Part shown: positions 39,865 to 47,093 of the stretch, piece by piece | Position numbering within the stretch: the first letter of the stretch is position 1 | How the letters are laid out: each line of letters starts with the position of its first letter | Assembly (NCBI GenBank): GCA_947597925.1 | Contig: CANQFA010000010.1 | Coordinates: forward strand, 1 to 47,498 | Length of the DNA: 47,498 nucleotides | Origin: an uncultured Clostridia bacterium | GTDB taxonomy: Bacteria > Bacillota > Clostridia > Christensenellales > Borkfalkiaceae | Direction: 5' to 3' | Program-made: the position numbers and the translations under genes | Notes under the pieces: model-generated | What the model saw: the letters and a program-made list of their open reading frames with translations, nothing else | Databases searched by the model: none | What the model was told of the DNA's origin: nothing

Positions 39865-40119
39865 ATGGCAATTGCGGGTTTGATAATCGCGATCATCGGC
39901 CTTGTATGCGGCTTCATCGGATTTGCTGTTCCGATCCTGAGCATCATCGGTCTTCCGGTAGCGATCGTTGGTCTCATTCTGAGCTGTATCGGAATGAAGC
40001 GTCAGAAGGGCGGCGTTGCCACAGCAGGTCTGGTAATCGGCATCATCGCTGTTGTGTTTACGGCGATCACGTTCTTCACCTGCGGCATCTGCGTGCTCTG
40101 CGTCGCTGCCGCCGTCTGA
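39865..40119 (+). CDS. small two-helix membrane protein (DUF4190-like)
   Basis: An 84-residue, almost wholly hydrophobic protein with Gly-rich helices (GLIIAIIGLVCGFIGFA, and after the loop CIGMKRQKGG the helix ATAGLVIGIIAVVFTAIT) and several Cys near the end. The two halves resemble each other, as in DUF4190-type proteins. Strong AAAGGAGG before the ATG and a terminator directly after. No function known; its position suggests control by the divergent XRE regulator. Confidence 0.75.
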   Translation: MAIAGLIIAIIGLVCGFIGFAVPILSIIGLPVAIVGLILSCIGMKRQKGGVATAGLVIGIIAVVFTAITFFTCGICVLCVAAAV

Positions 40120-40131
40120 TCTGCCCTTGCG

Positions 40132-40164
40132 AAAATGCCGAACGGCATTGCTGTTCGGCATTTT
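40132..40164 (+). terminator. terminator after the small membrane protein gene
   Basis: AAAATGCCGAAC (40132-40143) with its exact complement at 40153-40164, nine-base loop, ending in TTTT. It lies just before lgt, so lgt may depend on read-through or its own promoter. Confidence 0.85.
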
Positions 40165-40188
40165 GCATCGGGAAAAGGAAACATCGCC

Positions 40189-40971
40189 ATGGTGATACGA
40201 GATAACTATTTTCATGTGTTCGGAAGGGATATCCCCTACTACGGGCTTCTCTTCGTGCTCGGCTTCGCCGTCGCGGCACTCACCGCGCTTCCGAAGATGA
40301 AGAAGCTGAAGCTCTCCGGGGTAGATACCGTCTGCTCCGCCGTCTTTGCGGGGATCGGAGGCGTGCTCGGCGCAAAGCTCCTCTCCGTCCTCACTTCTAT
40401 CGGCTATATCATCGAATATCACATCTCCTTTATCGACGTGATCCGAAATGGATTCGTCTTTTACGGCGGGCTCATAGGCGGCGTGATCGGCCTCGTGATC
40501 TATGCCAAGGCCTTTCGCCTGCCCCTCCTCCCCTTTTTCGACCTCTATGCAGCGGGGACGGCACTCGGACATGCCGTGGGAAGGGTAGGCTGTCTCATCT
40601 CGGGATGCTGCTACGGGCTTCCCGCGGAAGGGTCCTTTTATGTGCTCTATACCCACGCGGTCGATCCCAATACGCCGCTCGGGACCCCGCTCCTTCCCAT
40701 CCAGCTCATAGAATGCTTTTGCCTTGTGGGGATCTTTGCCCTCTGCGAATGTCTCTTCTACTTTACGAAGCGGCGCGGGGTGAGCGCCTTCGCCTACGCG
40801 GGCACCTATGCCGTGACGAGGTTCGTCCTCGAATTTTTCCGCGGCGATGCCGTGCGCGGAGTCTTCGGCGGGCTCTCCACCTCCCAATATATCTCCCTCG
40901 CCATCCTCGCCATCCTCTCCGCCATCCTCGCTGCCCGCTTCCTCTCCTTCTATGCTCATTCCCGTGGCTGA
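40189..40971 (+). CDS. lgt: prolipoprotein diacylglyceryl transferase
   Basis: A 260-residue polytopic membrane enzyme that moves diacylglycerol from phosphatidylglycerol to the lipobox Cys of prolipoproteins. N-terminal HVFGRDIPYYGLLFVLGF, then RNGFVFYGGLIGG and the core GHAVGRVGCLISGCCYGLP, a Cys-rich variant of the GRxGNFxNxExxG signature seen in many Clostridia, then YAVTRFVLEFFRGD. About seven helices. Start at 40189 (AAGGAA about 9 nt before) excludes 18 codons that overlap the terminator. The M1 peptidase at 1079-2536 is a possible substrate. Confidence 0.9.
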   Translation: MVIRDNYFHVFGRDIPYYGLLFVLGFAVAALTALPKMKKLKLSGVDTVCSAVFAGIGGVLGAKLLSVLTSIGYIIEYHISFIDVIRNGFVFYGGLIGGVIGLVIYAKAFRLPLLPFFDLYAAGTALGHAVGRVGCLISGCCYGLPAEGSFYVLYTHAVDPNTPLGTPLLPIQLIECFCLVGIFALCECLFYFTKRRGVSAFAYAGTYAVTRFVLEFFRGDAVRGVFGGLSTSQYISLAILAILSAILAARFLSFYAHSRG

Positions 40972-40990
40972 GTGCCAAAATCCCCTTTTG

Positions 40991-41025
40991 AAAAGGTCTC
41001 CCCGAAATTCGGGAAGACCTTTTTT
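40991..41025. terminator. bidirectional terminator between lgt and the desulfurase gene
   Basis: AAAAGGTCT and AGACCTTTT with inner CCCGA/TCGGG pairing, then further T; convergent genes on both sides. Confidence 0.9.
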
Positions 41026-41042
41026 GTATGAAGATGAAAAAG

Positions 41043-42155
41043 TCAGGAGAGGAGGGAGACGAGCTTGTCGGCGACGTGGAGGATCTCGTCGGCCTTCGTG
41101 GCGAGGGAAAAGGAGAAGCGGATGCCCTGCTGCGCCTCTTCCTCCGTGCGGCCCATGGCGAGCATCACATGGGAGGGACGCGCCGCGTGCGCCGAGCAGG
41201 CAGCCCCTCCCGATGCCGAGATGCCCTCCAGATCGAGCCGCGCAAGGAGGGATTTTTCGCCCCCGAAAAAGGTGACATGGGAGATATTCGGCGCGCGGTT
41301 TTCGCCGTCAAATCGCACCCCATTCCCCAATTTCACGGCGAGGCGGCTCTCGAAGAGGCTCCGTATCTGCCCGGTGTGCTCGGAAAACTCCCGCCTCCTC
41401 TTTGCCGCGATCTCAAGCGCTGCGGCAAAGCCGACGATGCCCGCGACATTGAGCGTCCCGCCGCGCAGTCCGCGCTCCTGTTCTCCCCCGATGAGGAGGG
41501 GACGGAGGGGCACATCCTTCTTCACGATGAGCGCGCCCACCCCCTTCGGTCCGCCTATCTTGTGGGCAGAGAGGGAAAGGCCGTCCGAAAAGGAGGCGAT
41601 CCCGGCGAGGTCCTGCGTGCAGGCGGCCTGTACGCAGTCGGTAAAGAAGAGGGCGCCGTGCGCATGGGCGAAATTCGCGATCTCGCGGATCGGCTGGATA
41701 CATCCCGTCTCGTTATTGACACCCATGACCGCGACGAGGCCCGTATCTTTGGACATGGTCCCCTCTAAATCTGTCAAGGAGACACATCCCGTGTCGGGCA
41801 CGGGGCAAGTCCGCGATCCGCCTTCGCGGAGAGGCGCGGCGGCGAGGACGGCGGCGTGCTCGATGGCAGAGACGACGGCCTCTCCCCTTCCCATGCAGCG
41901 CACGGCCCAGTTGTCCGCCTCCGTCCCGCCCGAAGTGAAGTACACCTCGCTCGCCTGCACACCCAAAACGCCCGCGATACGGTCACGGGCGTCAAGCACG
42001 GGCGCGGCGGCCCGCCTCCCGAAGATGTGCAGGGAGTCGGGATTGCCATATGTATTCCGAAGGATGGGGAGCATCTCCGCCAGGACTTCGGGAAGGAGCG
42101 GCGTCGAGGCCGCATAATCGAGATAGAGATCCCGATAGCGTGCGGGGCGGCTCAC
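41043..42155 (-). CDS. cysteine desulfurase (NifS/IscS class)
   Basis: A 370-residue PLP enzyme that takes sulfur from cysteine for Fe-S clusters or thio-modified tRNA. LYLDYAASTPL, the PLP-site region FFTDCVQAACTQ, the Schiff-base Lys in SLSAHKIGGPKGVGAL, RGGTLNVAGIVGFAAALE and the persulfide Cys in SGGAACSAHAARPSHV are all present. The start chosen is the GTG at 42155, overlapping the upstream stop as GTGA, with GGTGGA seven bases before; a GTG at 42179 is possible. No iscU or mnmA lies beside it. Confidence 0.92.
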   Translation of the reverse strand: MSRPARYRDLYLDYAASTPLLPEVLAEMLPILRNTYGNPDSLHIFGRRAAAPVLDARDRIAGVLGVQASEVYFTSGGTEADNWAVRCMGRGEAVVSAIEHAAVLAAAPLREGGSRTCPVPDTGCVSLTDLEGTMSKDTGLVAVMGVNNETGCIQPIREIANFAHAHGALFFTDCVQAACTQDLAGIASFSDGLSLSAHKIGGPKGVGALIVKKDVPLRPLLIGGEQERGLRGGTLNVAGIVGFAAALEIAAKRRREFSEHTGQIRSLFESRLAVKLGNGVRFDGENRAPNISHVTFFGGEKSLLARLDLEGISASGGAACSAHAARPSHVMLAMGRTEEEAQQGIRFSFSLATKADEILHVADKLVSLLS

Positions 42156-42892
42156 TGCCAATCCACCACGTTGACCCACTTCGCGAGGAACTCCTGCTCC
42201 TCGGGCTTTCCCTTTACGGACTGCGAAGCGGCGACAATGGGCAAGATGCGCTGCACATACTGGAGCGCGGTATCCGTCTTGAGGCAGAAGAGGCGAAGAT
42301 ATTTTTCCGCGAGGGCGTCCCGCTTTTGCAGCTTCATGATGAGGTAGGTCCGCGCGGCGTCGGCTGAGCCGTTGCCCTGCGTCGCATGCGACCAGTCGAT
42401 GATATAGGGCGTGCCGTCCTTCGTGATGATGACATTGCTCGGCTGGAAGTCGCCGTGGCAGAGCTTGGTGTGGCGGGGCAGCCCGTCGAGGCGGACGTGC
42501 AGGTCATAGCGCACCGTCGCGGGGAAGCCGCTCGCCGAGATCTTGGCATGCATCTTGTCGCGGAGATGGCCGAGGAGGGGCACCTTTTCCTTGCTCATGC
42601 GGATCTGCAGATCGACAAAGAAGTCGAGGTATTCGTCCTCCTTTTCGGGGTGCTTCGCCATGAGCTCCTCGAGAGTCTCCCCCTCGATGAACTCCCAGAT
42701 GAGCGACCACTGCCCATCGATGACGGAGACGCCCAAAACTTTCGGAATATTGAGCGAGGTCTCCTCGATGCGCGCCTGATTGAGCGCCTCGTTGAGGATG
42801 CCCGCCTTGGAATATCCCGCGCCGAAGGACTTGATGAGCCGATTGCCGTCGCGGTAGAGTTTTTTTCCCGCACTCTCGTGGATGAGTTCCAT
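42152..42892 (-). CDS. aminoglycoside-phosphotransferase-fold (APH) kinase
   Basis: A 246-residue kinase-like protein. The catalytic loop is LCHGDFQPSNVI and the metal-binding block is YIIDWSHATQGNGSADAAR, both diagnostic for the APH/choline kinase superfamily; LYRDGNRLIKSFGAG is the N-lobe Lys strand. It has a good AGGAGG site and promoter. Substrate unknown: small-molecule kinases of this fold act on choline, homoserine, fructosamines or drugs. It is coupled to the desulfurase gene by GTGA. Drug resistance should not be inferred from the fold. Confidence 0.85.
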   Translation of the reverse strand: MELIHESAGKKLYRDGNRLIKSFGAGYSKAGILNEALNQARIEETSLNIPKVLGVSVIDGQWSLIWEFIEGETLEELMAKHPEKEDEYLDFFVDLQIRMSKEKVPLLGHLRDKMHAKISASGFPATVRYDLHVRLDGLPRHTKLCHGDFQPSNVIITKDGTPYIIDWSHATQGNGSADAARTYLIMKLQKRDALAEKYLRLFCLKTDTALQYVQRILPIVAASQSVKGKPEEQEFLAKWVNVVDWQ

Positions 42893-42933
42893 AATTTTCC
42901 TCCTGTCCCGCAAAACACGCGGGGTATGAAAAT

Positions 42934-42962
42934 ATTATACCCCAAAGCCGTCGATTAGACAA
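42934..42962 (-). promoter_or_regulatory. promoter of the kinase-desulfurase pair
   Basis: Minus strand TTGTCT (42962-42957), 17-nt spacer, TATAAT (42939-42934). Confidence 0.75.
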
Positions 42963-42992
42963 GGGCTTCGGGGAAATTTTTCGAAATTTATT

Positions 42993-43778
42993 TTATGCCT
43001 CTTCTTCCTCTCTTTCGCCCTCGAGGAGGAGAGTGAGAAGTTCTATTCGCTCCAAGAGCCCCTCCAGCTCTTCCCCCTCTTCGGTGGAGGAGAGGCGCTC
43101 GTTGTCCCGCACATAGCCCTGTGCCACGAAGACCTTATGGAGGAGCACCAGTGCGGCGATGAGAAAGAGGAGGGCCACGCCGCCGAGAACGGCGGTGAGG
43201 ACGGGAACGAAGATGCCCCGCGTCCGCACGATGAACACCGCCGCGACCGCACAGCCTACGGCAAAGAGGAGAGTCACCGCAAAGACGATGGCAAAGCGGA
43301 GGAGCCAATAGTTGCGATTGGCGGCAAAGGCGCCGCGGCGCGACGCCATCCCCTCCTCCACGCGGGCGCGGAGGGGCTCGGCCTGCTCTTCGCATTGGGC
43401 ACGCTCCCGCGCAAAGGCCTCCCCCATCTGCGAGAGGACCGAGGCACGCACCTCCTCGGAGGAGCGGGCAAAGCGCAGGGCCATGCGCCTGCGGCCGAAG
43501 CATGCCGCATCGGTATAGCCGTGCGTGCGCGCCTCCCAGAGCGCGATCTCCGCCTCGGTATCCCCCGAAAAGGCGGCCTGCGCGAAGAGCTTCTCTGCGT
43601 CGGCATATTCCCCCGCACGCAATTTTCTGCGCCCCGCCTTCATGATGCGCTCGTATTCCTTCTGCGCCTCGTCGGGAAGGACGAGCTCCTTCCTCTCGGG
43701 CTTCGGGAGTTCGATCTCGGGCTTGGGGTCCGGATCGTCGAGCTTTGCGGGCTCGTCCGTCAATCTTTCTTCTGCCAT
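42993..43778 (-). CDS. TPR-like membrane protein of unknown function
   Basis: A 261-residue protein. Residues 1-40 are acidic and Pro-rich; about 40-120 contain helices that look like one or two Sel1/TPR repeats (LRAGEYADAEKLFAQAAFSG). Two strong hydrophobic helices follow (about 158-183 and 188-215), then an acidic coiled-coil tail ending in a run of Glu. GGAGGG precedes the ATG. It lies 15 nt after ispE and is probably co-transcribed. Not recognised as any named family. Confidence 0.75.
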   Translation of the reverse strand: MAEERLTDEPAKLDDPDPKPEIELPKPERKELVLPDEAQKEYERIMKAGRRKLRAGEYADAEKLFAQAAFSGDTEAEIALWEARTHGYTDAACFGRRRMALRFARSSEEVRASVLSQMGEAFARERAQCEEQAEPLRARVEEGMASRRGAFAANRNYWLLRFAIVFAVTLLFAVGCAVAAVFIVRTRGIFVPVLTAVLGGVALLFLIAALVLLHKVFVAQGYVRDNERLSSTEEGEELEGLLERIELLTLLLEGEREEEEA

Positions 43779-43793
43779 ATATCCCTCCGTATT

Positions 43794-44654
43794 TCACTCG
43801 GAGTCCTGTCTCTTGGGACAGGTGCTCCGCACGACGTAACTTCTCAGGCCGCGCGTCCTGCTCTTTGCCCATTCGGCAAGCTCGCGCGTCTCGAAGACGG
43901 CAAATGCCGCGCCGCCGCTCCCCGTCATGCCTGCGCCGAGGGGAGAGAAGGAGCGCGCCGTCTCATATGCTTTCTTTGCACCCGCGGAGATGCTCGCCGC
44001 CGCGGGGTAGAGGTCATTTCCGAAGAGGGCCGCCGCCCCCGCGAGATCGCCCCGTGAAAATGCCCGCACGCATGCCTCCGTCCGCGCACCGCCCGCCCGC
44101 TCCGCACGGTCGTACTCCGCAAAGCACGCCGCGGTCAGGAGGGGCTCCTCCGGGCAGAGGAGGAGGGCGTAAAAGTCGCAGTGCGGCAGGGGCTCCACCT
44201 CCGTCCCCCTCCCGCGGAGGCGGGCGCATCCCCCCCTGAGGAGGTACCCCGTGTCGCTCCCGAAAGAGTCGGCAAGTGCCTTCTGCTCGGCATATGGGAC
44301 GGAAAACAGGGCACCCATGCCCGCGATCACCGCCGCCGTATCCGTAGACGAGCCGCCGAGACCTGCGCCGATGGGAATATCTTTCCACAGAGTGATGTCC
44401 ACCCCGTTCGTGGCGAATTTTCGGACAAAGGCGCGCGCCGCCAAAAAGGCATTGTTCTCCTCGGGCGGGAGATAGACCCCCTCGCCGAAGGTCCGTATCC
44501 GCACCTCGCCGTCCCGCCGCCTCGTGATGCGCACGCGGTCGGAGAGGTCCACCGTGGAGACGAGGGAGTCGAGGAGATGGTATCCCCCCGCCGCCCCCAC
44601 GACGTCGAGGGTGAGGTTGAGCTTGGCATAGGCCGTACGGATCACGGTGTTCAT
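43794..44654 (-). CDS. ispE: 4-diphosphocytidyl-2-C-methyl-D-erythritol kinase
   Basis: A 286-residue GHMP kinase of the MEP pathway to isoprenoids (including undecaprenyl phosphate). AYAKLNLTLDVVG holds the conserved Lys, GAGLGGSSTDTAAVIAGM is the ATP-binding loop (family PxGAGLGGGSS), and PLGAGMTGSGGAAFAVF is the C-terminal GHMP motif. The start is the ATG at 44654. A promoter is centred so close that the mRNA should begin at or next to this ATG; no strong Shine-Dalgarno is seen. Near veg, as in Bacillus. Confidence 0.92.
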   Translation of the reverse strand: MNTVIRTAYAKLNLTLDVVGAAGGYHLLDSLVSTVDLSDRVRITRRRDGEVRIRTFGEGVYLPPEENNAFLAARAFVRKFATNGVDITLWKDIPIGAGLGGSSTDTAAVIAGMGALFSVPYAEQKALADSFGSDTGYLLRGGCARLRGRGTEVEPLPHCDFYALLLCPEEPLLTAACFAEYDRAERAGGARTEACVRAFSRGDLAGAAALFGNDLYPAAASISAGAKKAYETARSFSPLGAGMTGSGGAAFAVFETRELAEWAKSRTRGLRSYVVRSTCPKRQDSE

Positions 44655-44661
44655 TTGCTCT

Positions 44662-44690
44662 ATTGTATCACGTTTTTCGGAAAATGGCAA
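44662..44690 (-). promoter_or_regulatory. ispE promoter
   Basis: Minus strand TTGCCA (44690-44685), 17-nt spacer, TACAAT (44667-44662). The expected start is around 44655, next to the ATG. Confidence 0.65.
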
Positions 44691-44713
44691 GAGCTTTGCC
44701 TCATTTCCCCGTG

Positions 44714-44746
44714 AAAAGCGTCCCCGACGAAGACTCGCGGGGACGC
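44714..44746 (-). terminator. terminator of the SipL-like gene
   Basis: Minus strand GCGTCCCCG with CGGGGACGC (44746-44738 / 44726-44718), 11-nt loop, then TTTT; 8 nt after the stop. Confidence 0.8.
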
Positions 44747-44753
44747 AGAGGGT

Positions 44754-46229
44754 TTATAAAACCGATTTTTTGCGGTAGACGATGACGCGCTGTCCCTCCT
44801 TGATGGGGAACTCGATGTCGGGATTGCCCGCCGCGACCTCTTCGGGCGACTTCATGAGGCTCTTCGAAAGCTCCCACAGCCCGTCGCCCGCGCGGGGGAT
44901 ATACACGCTCACCGCGCTCTCGCTCTCGGGCAGCGCCTCCCCCTCCTCGCAGCTCGCGACGAGGCGGGCGGTCACCTTTTTCCGCTCCTGCACGGTGATC
45001 TTCAGGGTGGCCTCCGCCTCCACTTCGCCCTCCTGTCTCTGGCGGCAGGACATGCCGAGGACGAGGACGGAGATGGCCGCATCGTGCGCCTCCGCGGGGA
45101 TGGAGAAGGGCAGGGAGAGCTCGATACCGCGGTGGCTTCCATCCGCTCCCTGCACGAGAAGCGCGGACATGGCTACCCCGTCGATGGTCATCCCCCGCTC
45201 GCCGCTCACGAGATTTGCCTCGGCGCGCTGGAGAGTCACCGCCTGCAGAGTATCCGAAAAGTCGATGGGCGAGGAGAGGGCGCACTTGCCCGCAATGCGC
45301 TCGGTCATGCACTCCACATCCCCCACGCCCGCGCTCTCCGCCGTCGCAAAGACGAGGGAGGTCCTGTTCGTCGTCGAAAAGGCGTCCGTCACGGCATCGA
45401 CGGCGACCTCTTCGTAGACACAGCCTTGCGCCGCGAGAGTGAGCTCGGCATAGAGGGTGCATTTGCCCTTTTCCTCATCTGCATCTGCACGGATGGAGGC
45501 CGACTGCACGCTCACATGCGCCTCCGCACCCGCGCCGTATGCCGCCGCATCACAGGGGATCTCGATGCGGAAAGGCACGAGCCGCTCGAGGGAAAAGGGC
45601 GCGCCCCCCTTCAGGGCGAGGATACCGAGGTTGACATCTCCCTCCACCCGCAGGATGCCCGTCTCGCACACGAGGGCGGTGAGGTTGACCGTCTCGGTAT
45701 GCTGGAGGACGTCGCTCAGAAATTCCGTCTCGAATTCGTCCTCCGTCTCGGCATTCCCCGAGACGAGGTGGGCGGTCAGGACCTTTACGGGGTCCCGCTT
45801 TACTATGAGGTCGCCGCCCGCGAGATACTCGAAATTTTGCTCGCCGTAGAGGGAGATGTCGCACCCGAGCAGGGCGGTCGCATACACGCCCGCGCCCTCC
45901 CGCCGCACTGCGATATTTTCACAGCTCACCGTGGCGCATGCGGTGAGGGCGGGATAGCAGAAGTCATCTTTTGCGGAGGCGGAAAATTCCACCCCCTTCT
46001 CGGCGCGGCAGACCCGCTTCTCGGCGTCCTCATAGACGATGGAAAAGTGCGCCTTGCCGAAATAGCGCACCTCGCCGCTTCCCGCATCCGCGCCCGTGAG
46101 GACGGCAAAGCACGAGGCCGTGAGCACGGTCTCCACCTCGCTTCCGAAGCGGCACTCCACCGCCGTCTGGGCATTGAGTTCTTTCCGCTTTCCGTACCCG
46201 CGGAATACCTGCGTTTCCGTTTTCATCAT
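44754..46229 (-). CDS. DUF3794/LysM spore coat morphogenesis protein, SipL-like
   Basis: A 491-residue protein built of three DUF3794 (SPOCS) beta domains, at about 1-140, 150-290 and 300-420, and a C-terminal LysM domain (SVYIPRAGDGLWELSKSLMK, then SPEEVAAGNPDIEFPIKEGQ, RVIVY). This architecture matches Clostridioides SipL, which binds SpoIVA on the forespore surface during coat assembly. The start at 46229 has AAGGAG seven bases before. A sigma-E-like promoter precedes it, in keeping with mother-cell expression. Related DUF3794/LysM proteins of other function cannot be excluded. Confidence 0.8.
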   Translation of the reverse strand: MMKTETQVFRGYGKRKELNAQTAVECRFGSEVETVLTASCFAVLTGADAGSGEVRYFGKAHFSIVYEDAEKRVCRAEKGVEFSASAKDDFCYPALTACATVSCENIAVRREGAGVYATALLGCDISLYGEQNFEYLAGGDLIVKRDPVKVLTAHLVSGNAETEDEFETEFLSDVLQHTETVNLTALVCETGILRVEGDVNLGILALKGGAPFSLERLVPFRIEIPCDAAAYGAGAEAHVSVQSASIRADADEEKGKCTLYAELTLAAQGCVYEEVAVDAVTDAFSTTNRTSLVFATAESAGVGDVECMTERIAGKCALSSPIDFSDTLQAVTLQRAEANLVSGERGMTIDGVAMSALLVQGADGSHRGIELSLPFSIPAEAHDAAISVLVLGMSCRQRQEGEVEAEATLKITVQERKKVTARLVASCEEGEALPESESAVSVYIPRAGDGLWELSKSLMKSPEEVAAGNPDIEFPIKEGQRVIVYRKKSVL

Positions 46230-46255
46230 GTTCACTCCTTGCATGGATTCCCTCT

Positions 46256-46284
46256 ATCCTATGCCGCGCCGCGAGAGAATATGC
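46256..46284 (-). promoter_or_regulatory. candidate sigma-E promoter of the SipL-like gene
   Basis: Minus strand GCATATT (46284-46278), 14-nt spacer, CATAGGAT (46263-46256), close to the consensus gHATATT-N14-CATACAnT. Start near 46249, leader about 20 nt. Confidence 0.6.
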
Positions 46285-46399
46285 GGGGCGAAGGAGGAGA
46301 GCTTTTGCCGAAAAAGGAAGAATGGATCTCGCGGGGCATGCACGGCGAGGGGCGGGCATCCGGAGTATAAAAAAGGAAAAGGAGGGACATACTGACAGC

Positions 46400-46651
46400 A
46401 TGATCAAGCCGAAGAGCGACATTGCGCGCGTAAAACAGATGATCGCCGAATGTTTCCGAAAGCAGGTCGATGTGACCGTGAACCTCGGCAGGAATAAGGT
46501 GCTCCGCTTCTGCGGCGAACTCTCGGGCATCTACCCCGCCCTCTTTACCGTGCGGCCCAATGACAAGGACTTTTTGGGCAAGACCTCCTATTCCTATGCC
46601 GAAGTCCTCTGCGGCAATGTAAAGATAAAGCCCGCCAAGGGCATGGAATAA
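46400..46651 (+). CDS. veg: Veg family protein
   Basis: An 83-residue protein: the N-terminal helix SDIARVKQMIAECFRKQVDV, then LGRNKVLRFCGELSGIYPALF and the closing VSYSYADIL-like SYSYAEVLCGNVKI, matching Veg of Bacillus, where it affects biofilm matrix genes and spore outgrowth. Start at 46400; AAAGGAGGG lies 13 nt before, rather far, but no other start is in frame. It is divergent from the SipL-like gene and near ispE, the usual neighbourhood. Confidence 0.9.
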   Translation: MIKPKSDIARVKQMIAECFRKQVDVTVNLGRNKVLRFCGELSGIYPALFTVRPNDKDFLGKTSYSYAEVLCGNVKIKPAKGME

Positions 46652-46679
46652 GGGAAGTTGACGGGACATTCTGATTATG

Positions 46680-46910
46680 TCACCCTGAAAAGCGTTCCAA
46701 TGTGTCATTCTGAAAAGCATTCCAATATGTCATTCTGAGCCTGTCGAAGAATCGCCGCAGTCTTACGTCATTCCGAACGAATGTGAGGAATCTCGGGCTT
46801 GAGATTTCTCGCTACGCTCGAAATGACGTGTACAGAAGGCTAAGGCGATGTTTCGACTTCGCTCAACATGACATGATTATAGCGCCTCGTCGGTACACGA
46901 TTATAACGTC
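46680..46910. repeat. mosaic dispersed repeat, copy 5
   Basis: Starts with two tandem 25-bp units (46680-46704, 46705-46729) of the TCATTCTGAAAAGC type. The segment 46727-46769 is exactly complementary to 659-701, then comes the ATCTCGGGCTTGAGATTTCT module and a segment matching 606-639. The 440-nt gap 46652-47093 otherwise holds only a terminator. Confidence 0.85.
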
Positions 46911-46941
46911 TTGGCGTAACCTCCCTTCGCAAAACCACAAA

Positions 46942-46974
46942 AAAACAGCGGAACGAAATCGTTTCGCTGTTTTC
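46942..46974 (-). terminator. terminator downstream of the pilin gene
   Basis: AAAACAGCGGAACGA pairs with TCGTTTCGCTGTTTT (one G-T), two-base loop, then seven T on the minus strand; about 120 nt after the pilin stop. Confidence 0.85.
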
Positions 46975-47093
46975 CGTATCCTTACATCCCTGTCGGATAC
47001 GAATAAGCATCAGCGGACCCTTGCCTTGGTTTCCGCGTAGCTCCGAATGGATGCGCCGTTTGTCCCCGACGACGCATTATTTTTTAGGTGAGA

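Noticed and set aside
39769..40959. Minus-strand frame of 396 codons opposite lgt
   Set aside because: Antisense of lgt and the small membrane protein gene, both of which have ribosome sites and family motifs.
42152..42892. Aminoglycoside resistance gene
   Set aside because: Only the general APH fold is visible; the fold is shared with choline and other small-molecule kinases and the genomic setting is not a resistance island.
44701..45462. Minus-strand frame of 253 codons overlapping the SipL-like gene
   Set aside because: Out-of-frame shadow; composition is Arg/Gly-rich and the DUF3794/LysM frame is clear.
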